A stretch of 64,000 nucleotides of DNA from Melastoma dodecandrum (taxonomy: Eukaryota; Streptophyta; Magnoliopsida; Myrtales; Melastomataceae): assembly GCA_029817715.1 (NCBI GenBank), contig JARUPY010000539.1:8841501-8905500 (forward strand), in the 5' to 3' direction. The translations under genes and the position numbers were made by a program. Every line of letters starts with the position of its first letter. Positions within the stretch are counted from its first letter, which is position 1. Below the pieces are notes generated by a model. That model saw only the letters and a program-made list of their open reading frames with translations. It made no database searches and had not been told where the DNA came from. Shown piece after piece: positions 12,160 through 23,509 of this stretch.

Positions 12160-13840
12160 GTGCTCATAGTACCTTTGCAGCTCCAGGGCGATGAGGAAGC
12201 TGAGCGCCGCTGGAACTCGACACCAAGGGCGAAGATGAGTTCGTGTAGCGGTCCTGGATGGTGGGCGAGGTTTGACTCTGGGTCATGGGTGACAGGAGTT
12301 GGAAGGAGGGAGCGAGGAGAAGCAGGGAGGGGGTCAACACGCTCGGATCCCGCCGTGACAAGACAGTCGAGGGGGGAGAATGGTCAGATTTGGCTTAAAT
12401 ATGGGCGCGCAGGCTAGGAGAGAGGAGGGTCGGCCTTCTTGGAGGAGACCCGCTGATGGCGCATGACCCATGAGCAGGGGACTGGGGATCTGAGCCAGGC
12501 CAGTTGTGGAGCTCCGACGTGTGAGGCGTCGCCATGTGGCTAATGGGGCGGGAGTCGTGCAGACCAGATTTACCGCTGTCGGATAGTGCGGTGTAGTCGA
12601 GGAGATTCTGATTCTTCGTGAGGCTGGCCACCAGTAAAGCTTGAGGAGTGGCTGCTGCGACACTGGCCCGGGCGAGGAAGGGAGCCAAAATCGAGAATCG
12701 TTGGTTAGGCGCTTTGTCCCGGCAGGTGGACTTGGTCGCAAGACTGGGGCGAATCTATACGCTGAGATTGGACGTTTTGTCTAGGCTCGATGTCAAGTGA
12801 AGAGGGAGCGCTGGTGCTTTGGAAATCCCTAGGCAGATGAGTCAGGGGATGGCTAGGCCTGTGGGTGCTGAGTATTGTTGCCGCTGTTGCTGGTAGCGGT
12901 GGGGGGGAGGCTGCGTGGAACGTTTGGAATATGAGGTCCAAGACTGCTTCATGATTGTGTGTTGCAGACGCTGAGCATTTGATGAAAACTGAAACTGTTG
13001 CTGCTCCTCTGTTCCTCCTACACGAGTGAGGCAGAGAGTTAGAGCAAAAGGAGGCCTCGCACGTTGCTCATGCGCGACCGTGAGTTGTTTAGGCGTCATC
13101 CCCTATTGGAGGTCAAGTTCTGAAGTTGGTGAAGCGCCGTTCAGGCGGTGTGACATGGGCAACACCGGTCGGGCTCAAAGGGGTTCTCCGTTGTTGACGC
13201 CTTATTGCTGCTTGCTGCGGCCGGTGGCTGAAAGAAGCCGCGATGAGAACTCCAAGTGTCTACTGTTGTTGTCGAGGAAGGAGGCCGAGGTGCTGATTGG
13301 GTCCGAGTCGGCGAGGAGGGGTTCCTTCTACGAGCAGAGGTTGTTGGTGGTTCGGAGACAACGGTTGGAAAGGAGGCCGGAGAAAGGTGGAGCCACCACT
13401 TAGAAGAAGAACCGGAGAGGAAGTGGAGAAGGGGTCGGTTTTTTTTTTTTTTTTAGAAGAAGAAGAAGAAGGATGGATGGGAAGTTCGTTGATGATCAAG
13501 GAGGAGGAGGAGTAGTGTTTTCTTCGAAGGCCGTCCCTTAGAAAGAAAGGGTTTCCCGCCCAAAGTTCTTCGGCCATGGACAATGGGGAAGGGAAACCCA
13601 TTGTTTCACCAAAACGGGCAGCTTTGGGAGGCGTGGTTGAGATGCCACATAGGGTGAGGAACAAAACGCTTCTGGTATTGGGAGGAGGCTGGACTGTGTT
13701 CGTTAGGAATGAAAAGGAAGAGGACGGGGATCAAGTACCTCTCGCAGACAGCAAATCGTCCCCAGTCGAGCTTGATGTTCCGTTTATTATTTATTTGATT
13801 AATTCTATTCCTTTGACTTGCGCAGATGAATAATGCAGGC
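12160..13840. other. GC-rich block, probably upstream part of the copy 2 LTR
   Basis: GC-rich, with Pro/Ser-rich minus-strand frames and Gly/Arg-rich plus-strand frames, a poly-T run at about 13440-13454 and GAAGAA repeats. No domain was recognised in any frame. It occupies the same relative position to family A copy 2 as 30386-31690 does to copy 3. Confidence 0.35.
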
Positions 13841-14010
13841 AGGCATAACGCTTCTTTCTTAACTTGACGTGGGAAACGTATGGGATTGAGAATTCGGGTG
13901 AGAACAGTCCTACCAGCATGAAAACATGCACCCTATTAGTATTAGACTGCTAATGCTCCGGTTATAGGAACTTGAACTGGTGGGTCCATGCCCATTGTTA
14001 AGACATTGTT

Positions 14011-14058
14011 AAGATCGTCTATGCCGCTATCCCATCTTAGTTGTCACATAGATAGCCA
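14011..14058 (+). repeat. Short dispersed repeat, copy 1
   Basis: It shares GATCGTC, GCTATCCCATCT and TCACATRGATAG blocks in the same order with 15668-15720. The two copies lie in direct orientation either side of the LBD gene. The family is unknown. Confidence 0.55.
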
Positions 14059-14646
14059 TCTCCCTCTCGAACAAAGGGTTAGCAGATCTTCTTCGAAACG
14101 ACTCCTCGTGCGTACCCTGGCAGTTTCCCTCCTCTGCTTCCATGAACTGGCTGGCAATCAGGCTGTACGGCTGCCGAGGACGAATATCTCTATGACGTAT
14201 ATCATAAAAAAATTTCGGATGAGTTGACAATCTGTAGGATTCAAGGATCAGTGCAGGAAGGTAATTGCCTGGTTTGGTTACTTAGACTTGGGAGGAGAAC
14301 GAAGCTTGCACCCAAATATATACAAACAACCTGAGAATTCAAAACGACCACGAGACAGTAACCAAAATTGGTTCAAGAAGATTCTTGAATTCGAAGAAGA
14401 GATGTTATGAAAGAAATCAGGAAGCCCATGGTACGCGGGACCTCCTCCGGCTAGCTTGAAGGTTACGAACCATGACTACAAGTAAGAAAGATTTCCCTGG
14501 TAACCTGCCCTGGCTGTTCAGGCCTTTCCGTGAGTGACGTTGTTTCGATGATAACATAAACATAAGTTAATATCAACAAATATCATTCCAAGACTCGTAT
14601 GAATGATGGAGTAAAAAGTCATGCGAGAACCAGGGAATGTCACATG

Positions 14647-15231
14647 TTAAGGGAAATTGCCATCGTCAAACGCAAAGTCATCCCGATGATAGTCTAGCCC
14701 GGCATTGAATATGTTCAACGACTGATCACCCCAAAGGCCCCCATTCCCGTGTGGCGATAGAGGCGATTGGTGTTGCTGTGCTGAAGAAATTAATTGAGCT
14801 ATCTCCCCCTCGGTCCTGCTAATCTCTCCTCTAAGCTGTGTTATCTGTCGCTGCAGGTGGGTTATTATTCCAGCACACCCGTAAACCGGGTCCCTCATCC
14901 TCTGCATTGCCTCATGCACCATCGACTCCGCCGCATCACTCCTCAGAGGATCAGGGAGTTGCTGCTCACATTGAAAAATGAAACTAGTCATGGATCAGAA
15001 AGAACCCACTATGAAACACAACTTTTATATCCATGAATTGGTTGAGATCGAATCAACCTCTAATGTCTTGGTAACATTGCTGGCGCCGAATACTTCGTGG
15101 ACGGAAGCAAATCTACCAGGATTTGAGGGAGGGAAGTAAGGGGCGAGTATGCAATCTGGAGGGCATTTCCTCCTCAGGTGCTTGCAACCTGCGCATCTTG
15201 TGGATGATGATGATGATGACCCACTTGACAT
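14647..15231 (-). CDS. LOB-domain transcription factor, LBD23/24-like, two exons
   Basis: Exon 1 is 15231-15058, the intron 15057-14962 (96 bp, GT-AG, phase 0) and exon 2 is 14961-14647, giving about 162 residues. The LOB domain is complete. The zinc-finger-like C block CAGCKHLRRKCPPDC (CX2CX6CX3C) lies near residues 13-27, and the GAS block runs through FASVHEVFGASNVTK to the DPVYGCAGII signature encoded in exon 2. A heptad-like Leu/Ile stretch (HLQRQITQLRGEI) follows, so this is a class I LBD. LBD proteins are nuclear, plant-specific DNA-binding regulators of lateral organ boundaries and root or organ growth. The QLPD...DPVYGC.GII pattern is closest to the LBD23/LBD24 branch from memory. 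The intron position after KTLE is the one usual in the family. The start is the first ATG, before a Ser run. No lesions were seen: the only host gene here that looks intact. Confidence 0.92.
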
Positions 15232-15667
15232 TTTCGGTAAAGATCCCAGAAACCAAAGAAGATTGCCAACAAAATCAATTTTCTTCCAACCCGGGAAGGA
15301 GAAAAGGATATGAATATTTTGCTTTCAGAAAGAATCTCTTACAAAAGATAGTGATCGTGGGGAGGCTTTTTGTAAGAATGTTTTGGGAGGTAAGAACAAC
15401 GGCTATAATGCAAGGGATATGGAAGGTTGGATTAAAGTTGCCATAAAATTTCAATGAAGAAAGTTTCCATGCAAAAATTAAATAAATAAATCATCTTTCT
15501 TAAAAAAAAATACTTCTTTTGACTCTAGGAAATTTGATACTTATGACATCATTTCATGTCGGGCAAGTTATCTCGTTCGCAGTAACCAGTATTAGCATTG
15601 TCCAACAAGTAACATTCACCTGGGTGGCCCGCACGAAAATGTCTCACTCGGGACCGATCACATTCTT

Positions 15668-15720
15668 GAGATCGTCGCTAGGCTGCTATCCCATCTCGAT
15701 TGGGTCACATGGATAGTCAT
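15668..15720 (+). repeat. Short dispersed repeat, copy 2
   Basis: Direct-orientation relative of 14011-14058, located about 440 bases upstream of the LBD start codon. Confidence 0.55.
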
Positions 15721-17299
15721 GCTGTACTTAAACCTGGTTGTCTTATGGAACTGGCCTTTCTCGGGTTGGCATCTCCGAACAGAAACGAAGACCACGCACA
15801 CATCCTCGGGGTATCGGCTGCCTTTTCCCTGTTTAAGGGTCCCCGATCGTGCCAATCTGAAACTAACTCTTCTTACAACCACAAGGAGAATCTATATACC
15901 TGAACCATGGGGAGCATACATCACCGATCTGGATCCGAACCTTTACGAAGTCACGTTTCAACCAGAGGACTACGATAAAGAACGGCCCCTATGCTCGAAA
16001 GGAAGAAACGATCTTCATGAACGGATGATGACCAAAAGCGGCTTCCGACTCGAATCAGACTCATCCATTCACGTTTCTCCATTCAAAACCTTGGTAAATT
16101 TTACGGAATTCATACTTTTCCCAAGTGCATCTCTAGTAGTCGTCGGGGGACTTTCATTTGCTTGACTTATGTCCCGATTGATCAAAAGTAAGACATGCAA
16201 GATGACCAAAAAAAAAAAAAATCAGACAACTAAAGATTTTGGTAAATATCCATCATCCACCAGCCCCATTTGATATCACTCGTAAAATCACATGTTGGAA
16301 ACGGATCACGTCGGGAATATTTGGCACGAACACTCACAAGGGTTCAGATGTGGTCGTCAGTATATGAAAAGATGAATTGTATTAAAAAACGATGTCGAAC
16401 GATGTCTTACAAATGAAAGAATAAGCTTTCAGCCATAAAAATAAATAAAGTTGATGAAGCGGATGGTGGTTGCGCCGTAGACTCGCTGTCAGCGCCGTAG
16501 ACTTACGGACTGGAGTGGTGAAACTTGGCTTCTGGAGGGGTGATGGACGGGGTATGGTAGAAGGTAATGGTGGATCTGGAGACCTGATGGTGGAGTGATG
16601 GCGGAACTTTGGTGTCGAGGCTACGGTTGCTCACCAAGACTATGGAGTGAAGGTAGAAATTGGCTACCAGAACTACGGTTGCTCACTCTCATGGTGGAAG
16701 TAAAGACCAAGAACCCTTGCGAGTTCATCCAGGTCGAGCCTGGATGCATTTTTAACTAAAAGTAAAGGGTTACCGATCAATGTACTATTTTGCTCAGAAT
16801 AATTGTCGTGTCGTTTTAAAGACAGATTTTTTCCTTTTATACTAAATCTTAGTGTACTCGGGATGTTTGACACGTTCTCAGAGTATCTCCCCAAGGTCGT
16901 GACTTCTTTACTGACCTTCGGAAATCTCGGTAATAAACTGATCCTGGTAGGCATAACTCTTATCCATGTCACTTATCCATCTCGTCCTTCGTAGGATCGG
17001 CAGCTTTGCCTTGCCGTAGACTCGTGCACTGTGGATTTTAATGTTGGCATGCACCCTTTCCTTGGGCTTTATCAAAACATCATACGGGCTGAGATTAAAT
17101 AGGCTCAAGATTTTCTGTCATGTCAACATAAGACCCCCTTTTTGTTGAGGTGACGGACGTCGCCTGAGACCTGTCAGGCTGAAGTTGGAAATAATAGCCA
17201 AAGAATCCCTTCATTTCCCTCCTAGCATATCTTTCTTCCAGAAAAACATTCATTCTTCCTCTCTCTCTACGAAACCCTAACTTCTTCCTTCCTCCAGCT
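15721..17299. other. Intergenic DNA, no clear gene
   Basis: No conserved domain was seen. CTACGGTTGCTCAC occurs twice (about 16622 and 16674). The last ~80 bases (17215-17295) are pyrimidine-rich with an AAACCCTAA telo-box-like motif, resembling a plant 5' leader just before the PMD-like frame. Confidence 0.35.
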
Positions 17300-18247
17300 A
17301 TGTCGGACTACGCTACTTTTCAATGGCATCAGCACCGTGCCGGACCTCCAGGCGTGGTTAAGATTACCAACTCTTGTGGTGAGGGTCTAACTTTTGGGCC
17401 TGCTCTTCCTTCAAGGCTCTCTCCACAGACCGTGCCTCATAACTTTCTGATCACGACAAATGCCATAACCTTTGCCAGGATGACTTTGTCAGCCCCTTAA
17501 ACTAGGAAAATAAGAGCGGCTTCCTGTGCTTTCCTTCTGTGGAAAAATCCATCATCAACAAGTGGTTTGCCTATTGGCTCACGAAGCTCGAGCACAAGTT
17601 GAAGGTTTGTGAAATTTGGGATTTCTTTCAGTTGTCCATAGCCACCAAAAAATGTGATCCCCAGGTGTGTGCAAGTCTACTTCCCTTTTGGAATGACTCT
17701 TAAACTGTTTCTTCTTTCATGAGGGTCCAATGTCTCTTACCCTAGAGGACATAGCTTTCCTAACAAACTGCTACGTGACTGGTTCCCATGTCTGTCTATA
17801 TTCTTTTGATGGTGACTGTAAATCCCCAAATCGCGAATTATGTTGAGTTTGCCTGCCTTTTGGTGTGAAATTTCATCATCTCACAGGACAAAGTATGGTG
17901 GAACTGACAGCCCACTCCTTCATGATCTGGACAAAACTGATAGAGCGGACATAAACGAATCAGAACAACTATCCCCAGCAACACACAGCAAAGGGAAGTC
18001 ATGTGAACTTTCTTAACGGTCTTTTGTCCATTTCCCCGAGTTCTTTTCAATGCAAACTGGCAAATTCTCATGGTGGGGAAGCAAAGGAATGTGATTAAGT
18101 CAAGTTCATGTTGTGGATTGCTAATCTGGTCTCTCTTGCATGATGGGTGGCTCTTTTTTTTGATACATTGGTCTCTGCAGTAAATGTCCATGAGCAGAAG
18201 AGGAGACAAGTCTGTCAACAAACTGAGATCTCTTTCAGAACAAGATC
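17300..18247 (+). pseudogene. Plant mobile domain (PMD) gene remnant, N-terminal part
   Basis: An ATG frame (17300-17500) starts after a leader-like pyrimidine-rich stretch and then breaks into several frames. Readable PMD-like parts include KVCEIWDFFQLS and GPMSLTLEDIAFLTNCYVTG, the latter matching the family's (W/F)..GE.T.TLEDV..L.G block. Several stops and shifts are present. PMD proteins (MAIN/MAIL1 relatives) occur as host genes and inside Ty3/gypsy and MULE elements; this one is probably element-derived. The sequence is cut at 18247 by the copia insertion. A C-terminal PMD piece at 33060-35610 on the same strand could be its other half. Confidence 0.55.
18243..18247. repeat. Target-site duplication of the copia element (left)
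   Basis: AGATC directly precedes the 5' LTR and is repeated at 29321-29325 directly after the 3' LTR. Confidence 0.95.
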
Positions 18248-20270
18248 TGTTGACCTGGTTTTGATGATGAACTTAAGCGACATGTTACTGGTGGTAAGCG
18301 ACATGTTACTGGTGGTCAGTAATAATGTTTCACAAAGTTATGTGTTCATTCTTAGTGATGAGCTTGAGCAATACGTTGCTGAACCACAGCTAGTAGCAGT
18401 TATATATTATTGCGTTCCAGTACACTGTTACTGTGATATTACGCATAGAAGTTGAAAATATGGAAACATATTTTTAATAATCATGATTTATTCCAAGATT
18501 TATTTTAATCTATCTCAGATAATTATTCTGAGTGTCTAGGTTCGTTTAACGTAGCCTAATGATCTTATTATAAACTATTAGGCAACAAAATATATTGAGA
18601 TTATCTTTCCAATTGTTATTTTTGGAAACAAAATATATCTCTGATTCCCTGCAGCAACGTCTCGCTGTAATGGGAGAAAATATCAAATTAAATATATTTG
18701 ATCATCACAATCGATTAAATAAGATATGATTAGATAATATAGATTGGAAATAAATTATCTAATTGATACGATTGAAGGAAGTTACCGTTGGATCTTTCCT
18801 TCTATGGGACAGCGACCGTTGAGCAGATCGTTGCTGTGTCCTCGCTGCCAGTTTTGGCAACAAATCTCGAAGATTGCCTGGACGTCCCTTATGCTTCTTT
18901 CTCCGTTATAATAAGACCAAGGACGACATTTTCTCTCTGCCTTTGTGCATCTGTGTGGTCTGTGTGGTCTGTGTGAGCTTTGTGCGTCGACGGAGAGCGG
19001 AAGGTGCTAAGTGTCTCCTGGTTCTTTCTCTTGCAAGCTGCGTGTGAGAGTGTCAAGGGGCTGAGGTCAGATCCCTTGAATCGTCTGAGAGGGACTAGGT
19101 GTCCTCGGTGCGTTCAACGAGCAACCGGCGAATCGTCTGAGGGAAGCTAAGTGAATACCTGCTCTGAATTCAGTAACCGGTTACTGACCCATCGGCAAGA
19201 AGCCGTTCTTGTCGTGTCTTTTCGCAGGGAAGTCTCGAGCCTACGGAGTTTGAGCAGTTAGACACGCACTTGCGGGTGCGCACCAAAAGTCTCGTGCCTG
19301 CAGGGTAGAGCAGGAGTTGGGAACGCCACCGGAGTGGAAAGAGTTCCTCCCGAGCACAGGGGTACTGTGCAGAAGTCTTGATCGCCTGATACAGAGGGTT
19401 AGTAAAGCAGGTTGCGTGGAAGCCAACGGATCGAAAAATTCCACCCTAGGCACTGGGTGTGCAGTGCAGTGTGTCACGGCTGTGGTAACCGTGCACGTCC
19501 GAACTGAGTGTAGGACGGATACCTTCTAAGTGGCTTTGTGGTTTTCTTTGTGATCTTTGTGGTTCCTATCTTCGTGATTTTTGTGGTTCAACTTTGTGGT
19601 TGTCTCTTAAGCAAGTGCAGGCTTATCTTAAGGAGAGACAAGATATGTGTGGAAATCCTCTGCTGAACGATAAAGTGCTGAAGCAATCCTTTGATGTGAA
19701 GCAGAAACGAGCTGCTATCTGAGAATACATTCTTCACCGTAAGGAGTTATCTGCGAGGATTTATACTCTAACATAACATTGTCTGTGTTCTTTGATAAGT
19801 CAGGTTTATATTAAGCGACAACGAGCTGTGTGGAATCCATTGAGCTACCAACTGCTGAGGATAAGCATCATTCTGCTGGAAACGAGAAGACGTCCACTGT
19901 GTGAGGAGCTGACCGTTGCCAGGAGTGATCATCTGTTGTACGGGATACTAAATCTCACTTTGTGAGAGGAACATACGCCTAGTGCAAGGGCTTTTTGCAC
20001 CCATTATTTTATATAGTGGAATCACCTTGTTGGTGGAAAGTGGACGTAGGTCAATTAAGGCCGATCCACTATAAATCACTGTGTCCATTACGATCGCGCA
20101 ACACTCGTACGAAAACCTACTCGACAAAATCGTAACAGTTACAGTAAGGTATTTCTCATTCGGAGAAACGCTCTGCTGTGATACAGTACGCTTCCGCTTA
20201 CACCGAGAAAGGGCGAAAAAGTGATAAACACTAATTCACCCCCCTCTTAGTGTACATAAACGATCCAACA
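18248..20270 (+). repeat. 5' LTR of the copia element
   Basis: It begins TGTTGACCTGG and ends CGATCCAACA. It contains a 21-bp tandem duplication (18274-18315) absent from the 3' LTR and two copies of a GTGTGGTCT unit where the 3' LTR has three. A TATAAAT at 20070-20076 is a candidate promoter TATA box. Related LTR sequence occurs at 43956-45825 (minus), 58403-59980 and 63319-63924. Confidence 0.95.
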
Positions 20271-20272
20271 AT

Positions 20273-20286
20273 TGGTATCAGAGCGG
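20273..20286 (+). promoter_or_regulatory. Primer-binding site, tRNA-iMet type
   Basis: TGGTATCAGAGCGG lies two bases after the 5' LTR end; TGGTATCAGAGC is the standard plant copia primer-binding site. Confidence 0.95.
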
Positions 20287-20404
20287 GTTTGCTGGAAAGC
20301 TTTCTGTGTGATTGCTAGTACAGAACTCTGTTGCTGAACCAAAACAGCTTGTTGCTGACAGTCTTACATTAAGCACAGTAAGGTGCTACTGAGTACTGAA
20401 CAGA

Positions 20405-21928
20405 ATGTCAATGCTCTTGACTGATGGTCATTCGACCGAACGTCCACCGCTCTTTGCTGGACAACATTTCTCATATTGGAAAATGAGAATGGAGTTGTTC
20501 ATAGGAGCAAAAGATGCCGATTGCTGGCAGATTATAATGGAAGGAGATCTTGTAATTCCTCCATCTAATCCCAGCGACTCTCGACATGAATTTGAAAGAA
20601 AGAGAATTATCTCGTTGAACACTAAAGCAAAGCACTACTTAGTGTGCGCTCTTGCTAGAAATGAGTTCAATCGCGTCTCTACTTGTAAGACAGCGAAAGA
20701 AATGTGGGATAGACTTGCTTTGATCTATGAAGGAACAGAACAAGTCAAGGAGTCCAAAATAAATGCTTTAGTAACTCAATACGAAGCATTCAAGATGAAA
20801 AAGGATGAGTCAATAAATCAAATGTTTGATAGACTCACCGAAATTACTAATGCCATGGAATCACTTGGCAAAACAATTTCTAATTCTGAGTTGGTCAGAA
20901 AGATACTTCGCTCATTGCCTAAAACTTGGGAAGCCAAGAAGACGGCAATTGAAGAAGCTAAAGATTTGACAAACTTAAGTCTTCAACAGTTGCTTGGTTC
21001 TCTCGTTGCGTACGAAAATGAGAACAAGGTTGCTGATGATAAGAAGATCAATGCTGTTGCATTCAAGGGAAGTACCGAAATGTCCGATGAATCCGAGGAT
21101 GAATCTTCATCTGATTCTGAGGATGAAGTTTCCTTGATGGCAAAGAAATTCAAAAGATATCTTCGCAAAAATCGCTTTAAGGGAAAGCGAGATATTAAAA
21201 AGAAGAATACTAAACCCCACCAAAGTAAAAGTGGTGTATGCTATGAGTGCAACAAACCTGGTCATATGCGACCAGATTGCCCACTTTTGAATGAGAAGGC
21301 CAAATCTTCAAAATACAAGAAAAATGCCATGATGGCATCTTGGAGTGATAGTGATGAAGAATCAGATCAGGATGACGAAATAGCAAACATCTGCTATATG
21401 GCGCAAACTGATGCTGACACTGAGAAGGTAAATGCTTTCTCACCTTCTGATCTGTCTGCGGAAGATATTGAGAATCTTTTCTCCGAATTTTATGATAAAA
21501 TTGAGTCTTTGTCCGCAAACAATAAGGCTCTTAAGAAGGAGAATAAATTCCTGAATGCTGAGAACGATTCTCTAAAGGAAGAGTTATCAGCAAAGGCTAA
21601 GAAAGCGACAAAGAAACTTTCTCAATCCAAATTAATGATTGAGGAGTTGCAACAGCAACTTGATGCTGTAAACAACAAAACAGAATTATGTATGCATGAG
21701 AAACATGATTCTGGAAATGAGAAACATTCACGACATGGGAAATATGTTCCCCCTCATGTTAGGAATGGCGAATCTCATTTTATTATTCAAAGGTTACCTA
21801 GGCTTTGTTACTATTGTAGAAAGCCGGATCATTTCATTAAAAATTGCCATGTGCGGCGAAATGACATGCTTGGCATTACTTCTAAAGTTGATGGTTCTGT
21901 TGTTAAATGGAAGCAACGACTTACTTAA
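20405..21928 (+). CDS. Copia gag polyprotein part
   Basis: 507 codons, starting at the first ATG after the PBS. The N-terminal ~210 residues carry the copia gag fold (for example PPLFAGQHFSYWKMRM, then AKEMWDRLALIYEGT). An acidic Ser/Glu/Asp stretch follows, then a basic KKFKRYLRKNRFKGK stretch and a CCHC knuckle CYECNKPGHMRPDC at residues 279-292. A Lys/Glu-rich coiled coil (about 360-430) and a second CCHC knuckle CYYCRKPDHFIKNC at 468-481 complete it. Gag forms the virus-like particle and binds element RNA; two knuckles split by a coiled coil are in keeping with SIRE elements. The frame ends at TAA 21926-21928, in the same frame as the protease start. Confidence 0.95.
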   Translation: MSMLLTDGHSTERPPLFAGQHFSYWKMRMELFIGAKDADCWQIIMEGDLVIPPSNPSDSRHEFERKRIISLNTKAKHYLVCALARNEFNRVSTCKTAKEMWDRLALIYEGTEQVKESKINALVTQYEAFKMKKDESINQMFDRLTEITNAMESLGKTISNSELVRKILRSLPKTWEAKKTAIEEAKDLTNLSLQQLLGSLVAYENENKVADDKKINAVAFKGSTEMSDESEDESSSDSEDEVSLMAKKFKRYLRKNRFKGKRDIKKKNTKPHQSKSGVCYECNKPGHMRPDCPLLNEKAKSSKYKKNAMMASWSDSDEESDQDDEIANICYMAQTDADTEKVNAFSPSDLSAEDIENLFSEFYDKIESLSANNKALKKENKFLNAENDSLKEELSAKAKKATKKLSQSKLMIEELQQQLDAVNNKTELCMHEKHDSGNEKHSRHGKYVPPHVRNGESHFIIQRLPRLCYYCRKPDHFIKNCHVRRNDMLGITSKVDGSVVKWKQRLT

Positions 21929-21946
21929 ATTCTTTCTCTATTTCAG
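21887..21946 (+). other. Candidate 60-nt intron-like segment spanning the gag stop
   Basis: GTTGAT (21887) to TTTCAG (21945-21946) has GT-AG ends and a strong pyrimidine tract (TTCTTTCTCTATTTCAG). It is exactly 60 nt, phase 0, and contains the gag TAA; removing it would leave gag and protease in one frame. Against it, 60 nt is short for a plant intron. This is inference only. Confidence 0.3.
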
Positions 21947-23509
21947 GGATGCTTCAAGTCCATCACTAAGGACCATGTATGGTACTTAGATAGTGGCTGT
22001 TCGAGGCATATGTCAGGAGATGTCTCCTTATTCTCCACACTGGTTTTCCAGGATGGTGGTGCTGTCACTTTTGGTGATAATGGAAAAGGGATGGTTAAAG
22101 GAACAGGAACCATTTGCTGTTCTAACTCCCTAACCATTGAAGGAGTTCTTTATGTTAAAGGCCTCCAACATAATTTGATTAGTATCAGCCAATTGTGCGA
22201 TAAAGGTTACAATGTTTCTTTCAATGAGAGAACATGTAACGTTTCACGGGATGGTGTCACTTGCTTCGTTGGTGAACGCAAGAAAAACATCTATATCCTG
22301 TCCTTTAAGAACATCTCCGCTGGAGAAAATTGTCTCTTGTCCGTTAAGGACGAAGCTACTCTGTGGCATAGAAAGTTGGGACATGCTAACTACGACTTGC
22401 TGTCCAAACTTGTCAAAAAGGACATCATTAAGGGATTGCCTAAAATCAAGTTTGACAATGATCAGGTTTGCAAAGCTTGTTCTATTGGCAAACAAACAAA
22501 GGTATCCTTTAAAAATAAAAATATGATTTCAAGCAAAGCTCCGCTTGATTTACTTCACATGGACTTATTTGGTCCAACAAGGACTCAAAGTCTTGGAGGT
22601 AAACGTTATGGATTAGTTGTGGTAGATGACTTTTCCAGATTCACTTGGGTTAAATTCTTAGCTCACAAAAGTGATGCGTTTGCAACCTTTGAAACTTTAG
22701 TCAAACAACTTCAAAATGAGAAAGGTGCTTCTCTAAGAAGCATAAGAACGGATCATGGTACCGAATTTGAAAACCATGACTTTACTTCTTTTTGTGAAGA
22801 ATATGGTATAAACCATAATTTCTCTGCTCCATATACTCCACAGCAAAATGGAGTTGTAGAGCGAAAGAATCGAACCTTACAAGACATGGCAAGAACTATG
22901 TTGCTGGAAAGTGAGGTTGCTAAAAATCTTTGGGCTGAAGCTGTAAGCACAGCATGCTACATCTCAAATCGTATTCATTTGAGGCACTCTTTAGGTAAAA
23001 CGCCTTATGAGTTATATAAAGGCAGAAAGCCTAATATCTCATACTTTCATCCATTTGGAAGTAAGTGTTATATCTTGAGACCCATTAAAGATGGTGTCGG
23101 AAAGTTTGATGCTCGATCTGATGAGGGCATATTCTTAGGATACTCCCTAACGAGCAAAGCATATAGAGTTTTTAATAAAAGAACTCTAACTGTTGAAGAG
23201 TCTATCAATGTTAAAATTGATGACTCTCTGACACAGGAGGAAGTTGCTGTGGAAGCAGTAGCACAATCCTCAACAACAACATCAAATGAAACCTCCCAGC
23301 AAATGATTGCTGACAATAATCCGAACGGAAACACTGTAGCAGATGTACAGCAAGTGCCTGCTGTACACACTGAAAATGCTTCTGGTGATTTCCAGGATAT
23401 TCAAATTGAGAATCGTGTTCCTTCGTTATACAAGAAAAGACATCATATTGATCAAGTAATAGGTTCTTTGCACACAGGAGTGCGAACCCGCAATACAGCA
23501 AGTTTGTAA
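21947..23509 (+). CDS. Copia pol part 1: protease and integrase
   Basis: Same frame as gag. The aspartic protease active site is in WYLDSGCSRHMSGD (about 21980-22021). The gag-pre-integrase/HHCC finger follows: WHRKLGHANYDLLSKL then CKACSIGKQ. The integrase core shows LHMDLFGPTRTQ (first Asp), RTDHGTEFENHDF (second Asp) and YTPQQNGVVERKNRTLQ (Glu). A GKF-type C-terminal region containing GYSLTSKAYRVFN completes it. The protein cuts the polyprotein and integrates element cDNA. The frame ends at TAA 23507-23509, where the family reads straight on into RT; the next codons continue in the same frame, so this is a single stop lesion or recoding site. Confidence 0.93.
   Translation, partial: GCFKSITKDHVWYLDSGCSRHMSGDVSLFSTLVFQDGGAVTFGDNGKGMVKGTGTICCSNSLTIEGVLYVKGLQHNLISISQLCDKGYNVSFNERTCNVSRDGVTCFVGERKKNIYILSFKNISAGENCLLSVKDEATLWHRKLGHANYDLLSKLVKKDIIKGLPKIKFDNDQVCKACSIGKQTKVSFKNKNMISSKAPLDLLHMDLFGPTRTQSLGGKRYGLVVVDDFSRFTWVKFLAHKSDAFATFETLVKQLQNEKGASLRSIRTDHGTEFENHDFTSFCEEYGINHNFSAPYTPQQNGVVERKNRTLQDMARTMLLESEVAKNLWAEAVSTACYISNRIHLRHSLGKTPYELYKGRKPNISYFHPFGSKCYILRPIKDGVGKFDARSDEGIFLGYSLTSKAYRVFNKRTLTVEESINVKIDDSLTQEEVAVEAVAQSSTTTSNETSQQMIADNNPNGNTVADVQQVPAVHTENASGDFQDIQIENRVPSLYKKRHHIDQVIGSLHTGVRTRNTASL

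Noticed and set aside
12334..12741. 135-codon minus-strand frame
   Set aside because: GC-rich compositional frame; overlapping frames are equally open and none resembles a family.
21696..21989. 97-codon open frame across the gag-pol border
   Set aside because: A shadow frame; protease reads in the gag frame, so no frameshift into this frame is needed.
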